Origin: Legionella busanensis
GTDB taxonomy: Bacteria; Pseudomonadota; Gammaproteobacteria; Legionellales; Legionellaceae
NCBI RefSeq assembly: GCF_900461525.1
Contig: NZ_UGOD01000001.1
Coordinates: 837,001-901,000, forward strand
Direction of reading: 5' to 3'
Length of the DNA stretch: 64,000 bases
The position numbers and the translations under genes are program-made. The notes beneath the pieces are model-generated. The model searched no databases. It worked only from the letters and a program-made list of their open reading frames with translations, and had not been told where the DNA came from. Shown here one piece after another: positions 17,545-26,225 of this stretch (its first letter is position 1; every line of letters starts with the position of its first letter).

Positions 17545-19017
17545 ATGAAATTAAATACCTTACTTGCACCATGGATTAAAACATCGCTACCAGAAGTAGA
17601 TATTTTAGGATTAAATAATGATAGTCGTAAAATAAGTCAAGGATTTTTATTTTGCGCTTACCCAGGTGTTGCTACAGATGGACGAAGGTATGCTGAACAA
17701 GCAATAAAAGCAGGCGCTATAGCTGTTTTATATGAGCCAAAAGATTATATACCGCCTAAAGAGTTTGCTGCTATAATTTGGATACCTTTTGCAAATTTAG
17801 CCCAGCATTTAGCGTCAATTGCAAACCGATTTTATGGAGAGCCAAGTAAAAAATTACATCTTACTGGTGTAACAGGAACAAATGGTAAAACAACCATTGC
17901 CTATCAACTAGCACAAGCGCATCAATTACTAGGTCATCAAGCTGCCTATATTGGGACAATTGGCCAAGGCAAAGTAGAAAATCTTAAATTACTAGATAAT
18001 ACGACGCCTGATGGCATTTGCCTACAAGATCTTTTTTCTAATTATTTGTATAGTGGTATAGAACATGTATGCATGGAAGTTTCTTCGCACGCACTGGCAC
18101 AACAGCGAGTAGATGAGGTTAATTTTGAGCAAGCCATCTTTACTAATCTGACCTTAGATCATCTTGATTACCATCAAACTATGGACGCTTATGCGGCAGC
18201 GAAAGCAAGATTATTTTCATACGCTTCTCTTAAAACTGCTATTTTAAATGATGATGATGACTACTCTAAATTTATGCAGGCGCATTTAAATTCTGCTTGT
18301 AAATGTATTACATATGGTTTCAATAAAGAAAGTAATGTACGCGTAGTCGATTGGCAGGTTACTATGCAAGGGACCTCAATTAATGTTTCTTCTGATTGGG
18401 GCCAGGCACACTTAAAAATTCGCACCTTAGGGTACTTTAATATTTATAATGCCTTAGCTGTTTTTGCAAGTCTACTTGCTTGGGGTTATCCAATTGAAGA
18501 AGTTAGCTCGATTATGGAAGAGCTTTCTCCTGCACCGGGTCGGATGGAAGTAGTTACTCAAGAACCATGCATTGTTGTTGATTATGCGCATACTCCTGAT
18601 GCATTAGAAAATGTTTTAAAAACCTTAAACCATGTTAAGGAAGAGCGTGTAATCGTTGTTTTTGGTTGCGGTGGCGATAGAGACAAATCAAAACGCCCTA
18701 TTATGGGTGCTATAGCAACCCGTCATGCTGATATCGCGATTATTACTAGTGATAATCCTCGTACAGAAAATCCAGACCAGATTATTATGGAAATTAATCA
18801 AGGTACTACAACTACTGGTGCAGTTGTTTATCAAATTTCAGATAGAAAGTCGGCTATTGGTAAAGCAATTAGTTTGGCAGGCCCAAAAGATATTATTCTA
18901 ATAGCTGGTAAAGGCCATGAAGATTATCAGCAAATTGGTCATGTAAAATACCCTTTTTCCGATCAAGCGATTGTTAAACAAATGGTTAGCTCATTGTGTG
19001 GTTTAAACGAAAAGTAG
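17545..19017 (+). CDS. murE: UDP-MurNAc-L-Ala-D-Glu meso-diaminopimelate ligase MurE
   Basis: 490 residues. Mur-ligase ATP site GVTGTNGKTTIAYQLAQ, UDP-MurNAc domain with LGLNNDSRKISQG, and the DNPR motif (SDNPRTENPDQII) that marks meso-diaminopimelate specificity in Gram-negative bacteria. It adds the third residue of the stem peptide in the cytoplasm. It is the last gene of this dcw segment: murF, mraY, murD and ftsW do not follow, and a terminator and a convergent gene come next. Confidence 0.96.
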   Translation: MKLNTLLAPWIKTSLPEVDILGLNNDSRKISQGFLFCAYPGVATDGRRYAEQAIKAGAIAVLYEPKDYIPPKEFAAIIWIPFANLAQHLASIANRFYGEPSKKLHLTGVTGTNGKTTIAYQLAQAHQLLGHQAAYIGTIGQGKVENLKLLDNTTPDGICLQDLFSNYLYSGIEHVCMEVSSHALAQQRVDEVNFEQAIFTNLTLDHLDYHQTMDAYAAAKARLFSYASLKTAILNDDDDYSKFMQAHLNSACKCITYGFNKESNVRVVDWQVTMQGTSINVSSDWGQAHLKIRTLGYFNIYNALAVFASLLAWGYPIEEVSSIMEELSPAPGRMEVVTQEPCIVVDYAHTPDALENVLKTLNHVKEERVIVVFGCGGDRDKSKRPIMGAIATRHADIAIITSDNPRTENPDQIIMEINQGTTTTGAVVYQISDRKSAIGKAISLAGPKDIILIAGKGHEDYQQIGHVKYPFSDQAIVKQMVSSLCGLNEK

Positions 19018-19044
19018 TGATGAGTGATGGTCTTTACTATTGAG

Positions 19045-19074
19045 GGATTGTATTTGATGCAAATCCAATCCTTT
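19045..19074 (+). terminator. Intrinsic terminator after murE
   Basis: A 12-bp stem with one mismatch (19045-19056 with 19060-19071), 3-nt loop ATG, followed by TTT, 27 bases after the murE stop. Supports termination of the mraZ-murE operon here. Confidence 0.6.
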
Positions 19075-19130
19075 ATCAAAACATTTACATACCTCCTAAT
19101 TTAGAATTATTGTTATTAATACGACAGTTA

Positions 19131-19156
19131 TTTTAAGCTAAATTTCTAGCTTAAAA
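19131..19156. terminator. Hairpin at the pdxB 3' end
   Basis: Perfect 10-bp inverted repeat TTTTAAGCTA / TAGCTTAAAA with a 6-nt loop overlapping the pdxB stop codon. A/T-rich arms could serve as terminator on both strands. Confidence 0.5.
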
Positions 19157-20207
19157 GTGGCTTTATAAATTTCGGTAATTGAGATTCATAAAGTATGAAA
19201 TCATGACGTTTTTGATGTGCTTTGCGCAATCTAAGAAAACACTCGTTCTTATTTATTGCTTGCTTTAAGATGTTGGTTTCATGTATGGGATTATAAAGTG
19301 CTAATATATAGTCTTGCCAAGTTGCAGCTGATTTAAAATCCGGAACTTCTGAAGAAGGAAAAGAAGATGAGTAGGGTGAATATGGTAAATTTAAAGCTTG
19401 ATGAAGCGCTTGACTTAGCTGGATAACAGCATTGAATTTTGCTTCTATACTATGACCTGCGATATGGGGTGTGCATAAGTAACTTAGTTTAATAATATTT
19501 GGATCAATGTTAGGTTCATGAGCAAACACATCAGTACAATAATAAATTTTTAAAACCTGACTAAGAAGCGCTGCTTCATCAACTATGCCGCCGCGAGAAG
19601 CATTAATAATAGCTATATTAGGTTTTAATCCAGTTAATATTGATTCAGAAATTAAATGCCTACTAGGAAAGGGTAAGTTATTGTGTAAGTTAGCGTGAAT
19701 GCAAATTAAATCGCATTCTAAAATTTCATTAAGTGATACGCTATAAAATTTATTATCAACTAATGCCTTAGGTGGATCGTAGGCAATAATCTCAAAGTTA
19801 AGCGCTTTTAAACGCTTAGCAACTTTAGAGCCTACCGCGCCTAAGCCAATAATTCCTGCCTTTTTCCCCTTAAAAGAAGTATATTTTTGTAAGTAAGCGA
19901 TAGTTGCAATAACATAATCCGCGACAGCACCTGCGTTGCTACCCTTAGCGTCGAGAAGTGTTATATTTTTTTGCTTAAGGAAAATTTCATCAATGTGATC
20001 AGTACCGCTGCTTGCCGTAGCAACAAATGATAAAGAAGAGTCTTTTAATAATTCCTTTGTTACCTTCAAAGTTGAACGACACAATAAAATATCTTGCTTT
20101 GCAAGTAGGCTACGAAGGTCATCTTGCTGATGATAAAGTGTAATGTTAAATGGTGGTGGAAATGCTGTCATTAAACCGGGTAAGGAAGCATCAGCTAAGA
20201 TATTCAT
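19146..20207 (-). CDS. pdxB: Erythronate-4-phosphate dehydrogenase PdxB
   Basis: 353 residues. Starts MNILADASLPGL; D-isomer 2-hydroxyacid dehydrogenase fold with the NAD site GIIGLGAVGSKVAKRL, the early ATASSGTDHID, SNAGAVADYV, and the catalytic-region INASRGGIVDEAALL. The C-terminal extension is the PdxB dimerisation region. PdxB oxidises 4-phospho-D-erythronate in pyridoxal phosphate synthesis (DXP-dependent route). It overlaps the upstream M50 protease gene by 4 nt if that frame reaches its stop at 20204, so the two are cotranscribed. Confidence 0.92.
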   Translation of the reverse strand: MNILADASLPGLMTAFPPPFNITLYHQQDDLRSLLAKQDILLCRSTLKVTKELLKDSSLSFVATASSGTDHIDEIFLKQKNITLLDAKGSNAGAVADYVIATIAYLQKYTSFKGKKAGIIGLGAVGSKVAKRLKALNFEIIAYDPPKALVDNKFYSVSLNEILECDLICIHANLHNNLPFPSRHLISESILTGLKPNIAIINASRGGIVDEAALLSQVLKIYYCTDVFAHEPNIDPNIIKLSYLCTPHIAGHSIEAKFNAVIQLSQALHQALNLPYSPYSSSFPSSEVPDFKSAATWQDYILALYNPIHETNILKQAINKNECFLRLRKAHQKRHDFILYESQLPKFIKPLLS

Positions 20208-20863
20208 ATATTAAAAAGGGCACTCAAGGCTGCTAAAGACCAATTAATCGGTGCAGAAATAATCCAACTTAAAATACCTGTGATTAATAACAGTAGAATA
20301 ATAAAAAAACCATATGGTTCGAGCTTTTGATACATAATTGCTTGTCTTGTAGGTAATAAGCTAGCAACAATACGACTACCATCCAGAGGAGGTACTGGTA
20401 TCAAATTTAAAAAAGCCAGTAGCAAATTAATTATAATTCCAGCTTTGCTGGCTAAGATTAAAAATAAACCAATCGTAGATGTTTGCGGGTTAATTGATAA
20501 TCCTATCTTAAAAAGACCAGCCCAAAAAATTGCCATAAGAAAATTAATCAAGGGCCCAGCTGCAGTAACGAAGATCACATCACGTTTGGGATTTTTTAAT
20601 TGTCCTGTATTAATGGGAACTGGTTTCGCCCAGCCAAAAACAAAAGTAAAATTACTTAAAGCTAGTGTAAGAATTGGTACAATAATTGTTCCAATAAGTT
20701 CAATATGATTCACCGGGTTAAAACTTACCCGTCCTAATAGTTTAGCTGTTGTATCGCCAAATTGATAGGCAACCCAAGCGTGAGCTGCTTCATGAAGAGT
20801 AATAGCGAATAAAACAGGGATAATCCAAACTGCAATTTGTTGTATAATAGTTAATTCTGGCAT
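20204..20863 (-). CDS. Site-2-type M50 family zinc metalloprotease (YwhC-like)
   Basis: 219 residues from ATG 20863 (the frame is open to a TTG at 20890). The zinc motif HEAAH lies in the first membrane segment (ITLHEAAHAWVAYQFGD) and the third ligand in NLIPVPPLDGSRI; both are diagnostic of site-2 proteases, class 3 (short, no PDZ). Five to six membrane segments are predictable. Substrates of this subgroup are unknown. Located upstream of and overlapping pdxB; no functional connection is evident. Confidence 0.88.
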   Translation of the reverse strand: MPELTIIQQIAVWIIPVLFAITLHEAAHAWVAYQFGDTTAKLLGRVSFNPVNHIELIGTIIVPILTLALSNFTFVFGWAKPVPINTGQLKNPKRDVIFVTAAGPLINFLMAIFWAGLFKIGLSINPQTSTIGLFLILASKAGIIINLLLAFLNLIPVPPLDGSRIVASLLPTRQAIMYQKLEPYGFFIILLLLITGILSWIISAPINWSLAALSALFNI

Positions 20864-20983
20864 CCGAGTAATGCAGTATAAAACAAACAAGCATTCTAAC
20901 TAGTCTTTTAAGATATAGCTAGTATTTCCAACACTGGTCTTATATTATACGCATCATTAGAACATATTTATATATTTAGGCAT

Positions 20984-22627
20984 TTGGTTTTGGAAAAGAT
21001 CAAAATTAGTTTCTTTTTATTGCTTTTCTCCTTGCTATTATTTGCTTCAGGTATAGCTAAAATACCTGTTATCGATCGCGATGAAGCGCATTTTGCGCAA
21101 GCAAGTAAGCAAATGATGCAAGTAGGAAATTATTTTCAAATTCGTTTTCAAGATAAAACACGATTCCAAAAGCCACCTGGAATTAATTGGTTACAGGCAC
21201 TGAGTGTAAAGTTAATTAGTGATAGTCGTATAAGCCAAATTTGGCTTTATCGTATACCCTCAGTACTAGGCGCATTTTTATCAATTTTGCTTACCTATCT
21301 TTTTGCAAGTCGGTTTTTAGGATCAATGACTGCTGCATTGGCAGCCAGCCTGCTTGCCTCTTCTCTTCTTCTAGTAGTCGAAGCGCATATGGCAGTGATT
21401 GATGCAACACTGCTTTTTTCTGTTGTATTGATGCAGGGCGCTCTATGGAATATTTATCAATCTTATAAGGAACAAAGAAAAGTAGGTTGGTTTTGGCCGT
21501 TATGTTTTTGGTTTGCCATGGCCTTTGGGATTGTTTTAAAAGGCGTGACACCTTTAGTAGGTTTATTGACTATCCTAGCCTTATGTTTAGTGGACAAAGA
21601 TCTGTCTTGGTTGCGTCAATTAAAATTTTTACAAGGGTTACTCTTAGTAATAGGTCTAACTGCAGTTTGGTTAATATTAGTTAATAAGGCTGAGCAAAGT
21701 AATTATTTATTGCAAATGTTTAATAAAGATTTGCTGCCCAAGTTAAAAGGTGGACATGAGTCTCACGGTAAGCCACCTTTATTTCATTTGGCTATGTTAC
21801 CTATAACCTTTTGGCCCTCTTCTTTATTTCTAGGGCTTGGTGGGATTTATGCCTGGAAAAATCGTACTACCAATCAGATTAAATTTTTATTGGCTTGGTT
21901 AGTACCTTCTTGGATTTTCTTTGAATGCATGCCAACAAAACTGCCACAATATATTATGCCTTTATTTCCTGCCCTGGCTATTTTATGCGCATTAGCAATT
22001 AGAGAGTATGCTTACGCCTTAACTAGCAAATGGTTAAGAATTTTACAATATCTTTGGTTACTATTATCTATTACACTTGGCTTAGTTTTAATATTAATAA
22101 CTTATTGGCTGAATGAAAGTTTAAGCTTAAGTAGCGTTATTATAATTGGAACTATTGTAATTTTTTCTAGTAGTACAATTTATTTTAGTCGGCAAGGCAA
22201 AGTAAATTACAGTATTGTCAGTAATTCTATTATGGCAATGATAGTTTTTCCTCTTATTTTTAATAATTTATTACCCTCTTTAAAGCCGGTGTGGCTCACT
22301 CATACTATAGCCCAACTTGTTGATAAGAACAGAATTGATAATAATATACCTTTATTAGTTGTAGGTTTTGAGGAACCGAGTTTAGTATTTAATCTTGATA
22401 CTAAATCAGTTCGCTTTGTTGATTTTAATACAGCTCTTACACAATTACTTAGTAACCCTAAGCAGCTAGCTATCTTTGATGATAGAGTATTACAAGCTTG
22501 GCCTTATCCCTTAGATAAAATAAAAATTTTAGCTCAAATGAGAGGGTTTAATTACAGTAAAGGACGCTGGGTAAAATTATTTCTTATAGGGCAAGAGACG
22601 GGAGAAACCTTAAATGGCGCCATTTAA
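20984..22627 (+). CDS. GT-C membrane glycosyltransferase, ArnT-like (GT83/PMT family)
   Basis: 547 residues, about 10-12 membrane segments. The first periplasmic loop has the family acidic motif VIDRDEAHFAQASKQM and then RFQKPPGINWLQ, both as in ArnT-type enzymes that take a sugar from undecaprenyl phosphate and transfer it to lipid A or another envelope acceptor. The C-terminal ~100 residues form a soluble domain. Start uncertain: TTG at 20984 or another TTG six bases later; no ATG is near. It overlaps the PAP2 gene by 14 bases. Substrate cannot be read from sequence; no aminoarabinose synthesis genes are present in the window. Confidence 0.85.
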   Translation: MVLEKIKISFFLLLFSLLLFASGIAKIPVIDRDEAHFAQASKQMMQVGNYFQIRFQDKTRFQKPPGINWLQALSVKLISDSRISQIWLYRIPSVLGAFLSILLTYLFASRFLGSMTAALAASLLASSLLLVVEAHMAVIDATLLFSVVLMQGALWNIYQSYKEQRKVGWFWPLCFWFAMAFGIVLKGVTPLVGLLTILALCLVDKDLSWLRQLKFLQGLLLVIGLTAVWLILVNKAEQSNYLLQMFNKDLLPKLKGGHESHGKPPLFHLAMLPITFWPSSLFLGLGGIYAWKNRTTNQIKFLLAWLVPSWIFFECMPTKLPQYIMPLFPALAILCALAIREYAYALTSKWLRILQYLWLLLSITLGLVLILITYWLNESLSLSSVIIIGTIVIFSSSTIYFSRQGKVNYSIVSNSIMAMIVFPLIFNNLLPSLKPVWLTHTIAQLVDKNRIDNNIPLLVVGFEEPSLVFNLDTKSVRFVDFNTALTQLLSNPKQLAIFDDRVLQAWPYPLDKIKILAQMRGFNYSKGRWVKLFLIGQETGETLNGAI

Positions 22628-23267
22628 TCGATTGGTTTTAATGATGACTAGGCCATGGGTTATTATAGCCTTTATATTAATTGTTACGCTGCTATTTCTC
22701 TATGTTGATAAGCCTTTAGCGGAATATCTGGCTTTAAAAAATTTTCGTGTCAATTTTCTCTTCCTTAACCATTTTACTAAACTTGGCTTAGGTTTAACTT
22801 ATTTTATTACTTTCTTTCTAGGTATGCTTTATTTTAGATACATTAAGATTAATCGTATTTGGGAAGCACGTATGTGTTTTCTTTGGCTTTGTGTTGTTGT
22901 AAGCAGTGTATTTTGCGGTATTTTAAAGGTAATATTTAGTCGTGCTCGCCCTGATATGTGGTTTAGTGGACACTACTATGGTTTTTACTGGTTAAAGGCT
23001 AACGCTCCTTTTTGGTCTTTTCCATCAGGACATACAACCAATATTATGGCTATTGCTTTTGGCTTGTGTGTTCTTTTTCCACGATTTTTTTATGCTTTTC
23101 TACTGGTTGGTTTCTCAATTGCTTTTTCACGTGTTTTATTAATTCATCATTATTTTAGTGATATAGTCACTGGCACCTATTTATCTTTACTCAGTGTTGC
23201 TTTAATACTTTGGTTTTTACGTAAAAAATCTTGGCTGGAACCTATTTGGCGAGATACGGTATACTAG
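22614..23267 (+). CDS. PAP2-family membrane lipid phosphatase
   Basis: 217 residues, six membrane segments. All three PAP2 signature motifs: KVIFSRARP (residues ~104-112), FPSGHTTN and SRVLLIHHYFSD, with the catalytic histidines. Such enzymes remove phosphate from lipid A (LpxE, LpxF) or undecaprenyl pyrophosphate. Being sandwiched between a GT-C enzyme and a polyprenyl-phosphate sugar synthase, a role in lipid A dephosphorylation before sugar addition, or in lipid-carrier recycling, is inferred. It begins 14 bases inside the upstream gene. Confidence 0.85.
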   Translation: MAPFNRLVLMMTRPWVIIAFILIVTLLFLYVDKPLAEYLALKNFRVNFLFLNHFTKLGLGLTYFITFFLGMLYFRYIKINRIWEARMCFLWLCVVVSSVFCGILKVIFSRARPDMWFSGHYYGFYWLKANAPFWSFPSGHTTNIMAIAFGLCVLFPRFFYAFLLVGFSIAFSRVLLIHHYFSDIVTGTYLSLLSVALILWFLRKKSWLEPIWRDTVY

Positions 23268-23293
23268 TTATTATTTTGCTTAGGAAGGATGTT

Positions 23294-24016
23294 TTGAATA
23301 AGTTAACTTATTTATCTGTTATTATTCCCGTATATAATGAAGTCGACAATGTCGCGCATTTATATGAGGAAATTGTGCAAGCGTTACCTGCAGAGCAATT
23401 TGTTTTTGAAGTTATTTTTGTTGATGATGGCAGTACTGATGGCACAGTAAAACGCCTAGAAGCTTTAGCAAAAGAAAATGCTGCTTTACGTCTTGTATGT
23501 CATAAACATAATTATGGGCAGAGTGCAGGTTTAGTAAGTGGTGCTAAAGCAGCACAGTATCCAATATTAGTGACTTTAGATGGCGATGGCCAAAATGATC
23601 CTAAGGATATTCCTCACTTATTGAATTACTTATCCAATAATAAAACGGTAGTATTAGGAAACCGAAAAAAACGCGATGATAATTATCTGCGGAAAGTCTC
23701 TTCAGTGATAGGTAATAAAGTTCGCCAATTTTTATTAAACGATCAATGCCCTGACACGGGATGTAGTCTTAAACTTTTTCCACGTGATGGGTTTTTAAAT
23801 TTACCTCATTTCAATCATCTACATCGATTTTTACCAGCTTTATTTAAACGAGCAGGCTATAAATTAGTTAATGTTCCTGTAAACCACCGGCCACGTTGGC
23901 ATGGGGTATCTAAGTATGGCGTCATGAATAGATTGTTTGTAGGTATCCATGATTTAATAGGGGTGCGTTGGTTATTAAAACGTCCCTGCGCTCCGGAGAT
24001 CTCTAATAATGAATAA
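23294..24016 (+). CDS. Polyprenyl-phosphate glycosyltransferase, GT2 (DPM1-like)
   Basis: About 240 residues from a TTG at 23294, chosen because a strong AGGAAGGA site lies 4 bases upstream and it gives the family start LTYLSVIIPVYNE. Motifs: VIFVDDGSTDGT, LVTLDGDGQNDPKDIP (catalytic DxD), and RPRWHGVSKYG, where HGxSKYG is the DPM1-type signature. Lacking the C-terminal membrane segments of GtrB, it resembles RgtE/DPM1-type synthases that make polyprenyl-phosphate-linked sugars. It supplies the donor for the GT-C enzyme in the same operon (inference). Confidence 0.88.
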   Translation: MNKLTYLSVIIPVYNEVDNVAHLYEEIVQALPAEQFVFEVIFVDDGSTDGTVKRLEALAKENAALRLVCHKHNYGQSAGLVSGAKAAQYPILVTLDGDGQNDPKDIPHLLNYLSNNKTVVLGNRKKRDDNYLRKVSSVIGNKVRQFLLNDQCPDTGCSLKLFPRDGFLNLPHFNHLHRFLPALFKRAGYKLVNVPVNHRPRWHGVSKYGVMNRLFVGIHDLIGVRWLLKRPCAPEISNNE

Positions 24017-24302
24017 AGATTATATTTGGCTGACAATTGGTTTAATTGGCCAAGGTATCTTTTCAGCACGTTTTATTGTTCAATGGTTAGTGAGTGAAAG
24101 AGAAAAAAGAAGTGTGATTCCGGTTGCTTTTTGGTATTTAAGCCTTTTAGGCGGGATTACACTATTTATGTATGCTGTTTATAAACGTGATCCTGTTTTT
24201 ATCATTGGCCAGTTTAGTGGCGTTTTTATTTATTCACGCAATCTATATCTTATTACCAGAGAGCGCGCATCTCGCTTAAATAAAAATACTGTGTCTATTT
24301 AA
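24009..24302 (+). CDS. LAB_N domain protein (lipid A biosynthesis N-terminal domain)
   Basis: 97 residues with three membrane segments. QGIFSARFIVQWLVSEREKRSVIPVAFWYLSLLGG is the LAB_N signature (QWLxSE, PxxFWYxSxxGG). Proteins of this type (e.g. rhizobial RgtF) occur next to polyprenyl-phosphate sugar synthases and assist their function or act as a small transporter-like partner. It overlaps the GT2 gene by 8 bases and closes the operon. Confidence 0.88.
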   Translation: MNKDYIWLTIGLIGQGIFSARFIVQWLVSEREKRSVIPVAFWYLSLLGGITLFMYAVYKRDPVFIIGQFSGVFIYSRNLYLITRERASRLNKNTVSI

Positions 24303-24306
24303 TTTA

Positions 24307-24324
24307 CCTTGCCAGTAGGCAAGG
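24307..24324. terminator. Small hairpin after the LAB_N gene
   Basis: Perfect 7-bp stem CCTTGCC / GGCAAGG with loop AGTA, 4 bases after the operon stop. There is no T-tract, so it may be a 3' stabilising hairpin rather than a true intrinsic terminator. Confidence 0.4.
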
Positions 24325-24397
24325 CAATATCACTACTATGGCGCACCAGGCATGAAACTAAATTGATTTCTTTAATGGCATCAATTTAAAGAGTGTG

Positions 24398-24480
24398 TCA
24401 TTTCCGCGCCGGCGGAAATCTATCTTAACGCTTGCACGGTGCCTACTTAGAAATGGATTCTTGCCCATGTGGGCAGGGCA
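24398..24480 (+). repeat. 83-bp dispersed repeat, copy 1
   Basis: Aligns along its whole length, about three-quarters identical by eye, with the reverse complement of 34651-34733. Each end contains an imperfect palindrome (TTTCCGC...GGCGGAAA on the left), with a conserved centre ATCTTAAC-CTTGCAC. No coding content; probably a small non-autonomous mobile repeat. Confidence 0.65.
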
Positions 24481-24534
24481 AAGCCGTTCTTAAATTGACA
24501 TATTCTCATCCTAATCTACTTATTCTTTTCCAGG

Positions 24535-24562
24535 CCTACATCCCGCGTCTTGTCTGCGGGAT
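24535..24562 (+). repeat. REP-like palindrome copy
   Basis: Matches the CCTAC-TCCCGCG-CTTGT-CGCGGGAT unit found at 48379-48413 and elsewhere. CCCGCG/TGCGGG arms form a hairpin. It lies 19 bases past the stop of the minus-strand gene that ends at 24581, so it may also act at that 3' end. Confidence 0.55.
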
Positions 24563-24580
24563 ATTGAATTATAGGATCGT

Positions 24581-26005
24581 TTAAGTTATTTGCTTATCAG
24601 GTACATTGAAATTTATAAGAGCCTGACCAGCTACAATGCGATCAGTTTTCTTGTTTCTAATCCAATGTATATTAGTAGGCTTAGCTTGCTTAATTAATTG
24701 CTCAGCCCAATATGGCATGGTTTGACCCTCCCACAATAAGAGGGAAGCACCAGAAGGAATAGTAATCCCTTGATTAATTAAATAAGATTGGGCATTTTTA
24801 AATTGTAATTTCATGTTTCCCAATAGCCAATGTGAATCAGAGACAAGAAAGTCAATTTTTTGGGCATTCGTTTTATAAGTTTTAGCAATTTCAACAATGG
24901 GAATAGACTGCCGTTTATTGTGCCCAAAGTAACTTCGATAACTCAAGATTAGCAAAAAAATAAATTGTACAAATAGGCAAAATAGAATAAAGCGTTTACT
25001 GTATATTGCTAAAGAAGCATTGGGCTTTAGGTAACTAAAAAACACAAGTGGAATTAAAAATAAGATAGGAATAAGCCAGCGAGTTTCAAAATCATGAACG
25101 CCTGCGGATAAAACAATAAATACAATAACAGGAAAATAAAGAATGTGATAATGGAGTAATAAATCGTTAGCCGCTGACCTCTTAATCTTAAAGGGTAAAG
25201 GAAAAAATAAATAGGAGATAGTTAACACGGGTACAATAAAAAAAAGACTAGCGCTTAGCAAATTAATAAAGCCATCAAAAAGTGTTTTTTGCTCTGGAGC
25301 TAATTTATAAACAGCATGAAGGCCCACATGGTAATTATGTATTAGCCATTTTCCGTAGGGCAGTGCCGTTATGATTACTAACAAAATAGTAAAAAAAACG
25401 CGTCGATTTAGTAGTTTTAAACGGTATTCTTTTTGTAAAGTTACACTGATTAAGAAAAGCGTTAAAAATAATAAATAATTAAATTTAGATAATAAACCGA
25501 ATCCAATAATAATACCTAAGCGTAAATACCAATTTATAGGCGATTTTGTATTGGTAATAAACCAGTACCAAGTTATACAAGCAGTTAAAAGAGCTAAAAT
25601 AGAATGTGTATTGTCTTTTAATAAATCTAAACTTATCGAGCTAATTAAAGACCATGCTGCTGTTGCGCTTAAGGCAAGCAGTTTATCGGAACAATAAAAT
25701 TTACAAATTAAGTAATAACAGTATACGCAGCCTAAAAGTAAACTATATTTTAAAAGAGCAAGGCTGATTAAATTAACACCTAAAAGCTGAAATAACAAAT
25801 ATTGCAACCAAGAGTATAACGGTGGCTGATTTGGATAACCTGAAAGAAGTTGTTGAGCCCAGATAACTTGTTCTGCTTCATCTAACTCTAGTAAGGAGCT
25901 GCGAAAGCATAGTCGAGCTAAAAATGTGATTACAAAAAAAAGTAAAAAAAAGAGCTTAGGATTATTTAATAAGTAAGTTTTTACGTGCGTAGCTAATTTT
26001 GTCAT
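24581..26005 (-). CDS. GT-C membrane glycosyltransferase, PMT/GT39-type
   Basis: 474 residues, about 10 membrane segments. The first loop has LLELDEAEQVIWAQ and then YPNQPPLYSWLQ, the acidic-plus-PPLYxW pattern of Pfam PMT_2 enzymes, which transfer sugars from a polyprenyl phosphate donor to an envelope acceptor. A soluble C-terminal part of ~100 residues follows. It faces the lipid-A-like operon tail to tail, so it may use the same donor made by the GT2/LAB_N pair (inference). Acceptor unknown. Confidence 0.8.
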   Translation of the reverse strand: MTKLATHVKTYLLNNPKLFFLLFFVITFLARLCFRSSLLELDEAEQVIWAQQLLSGYPNQPPLYSWLQYLLFQLLGVNLISLALLKYSLLLGCVYCYYLICKFYCSDKLLALSATAAWSLISSISLDLLKDNTHSILALLTACITWYWFITNTKSPINWYLRLGIIIGFGLLSKFNYLLFLTLFLISVTLQKEYRLKLLNRRVFFTILLVIITALPYGKWLIHNYHVGLHAVYKLAPEQKTLFDGFINLLSASLFFIVPVLTISYLFFPLPFKIKRSAANDLLLHYHILYFPVIVFIVLSAGVHDFETRWLIPILFLIPLVFFSYLKPNASLAIYSKRFILFCLFVQFIFLLILSYRSYFGHNKRQSIPIVEIAKTYKTNAQKIDFLVSDSHWLLGNMKLQFKNAQSYLINQGITIPSGASLLLWEGQTMPYWAEQLIKQAKPTNIHWIRNKKTDRIVAGQALINFNVPDKQIT

Positions 26006-26225
26006 TTCAATTAAATATTGTTATTTTTTAGTTAGCGTTTATATCTTAAGTTTATAGGTAAATGAATAGGGTGAAGTAGATAGAACATAATTGATTAACC
26101 CTATAAATAGTCTAAAAGCTCAATAGATAACGCTATAAAAAGCTTGTTTTTTTAAGTCACTACTTTAATCTATAACCTACAGGATGTAGTAGTAATTATC
26201 TTTTATTGCTCGTAAGGATACAATA

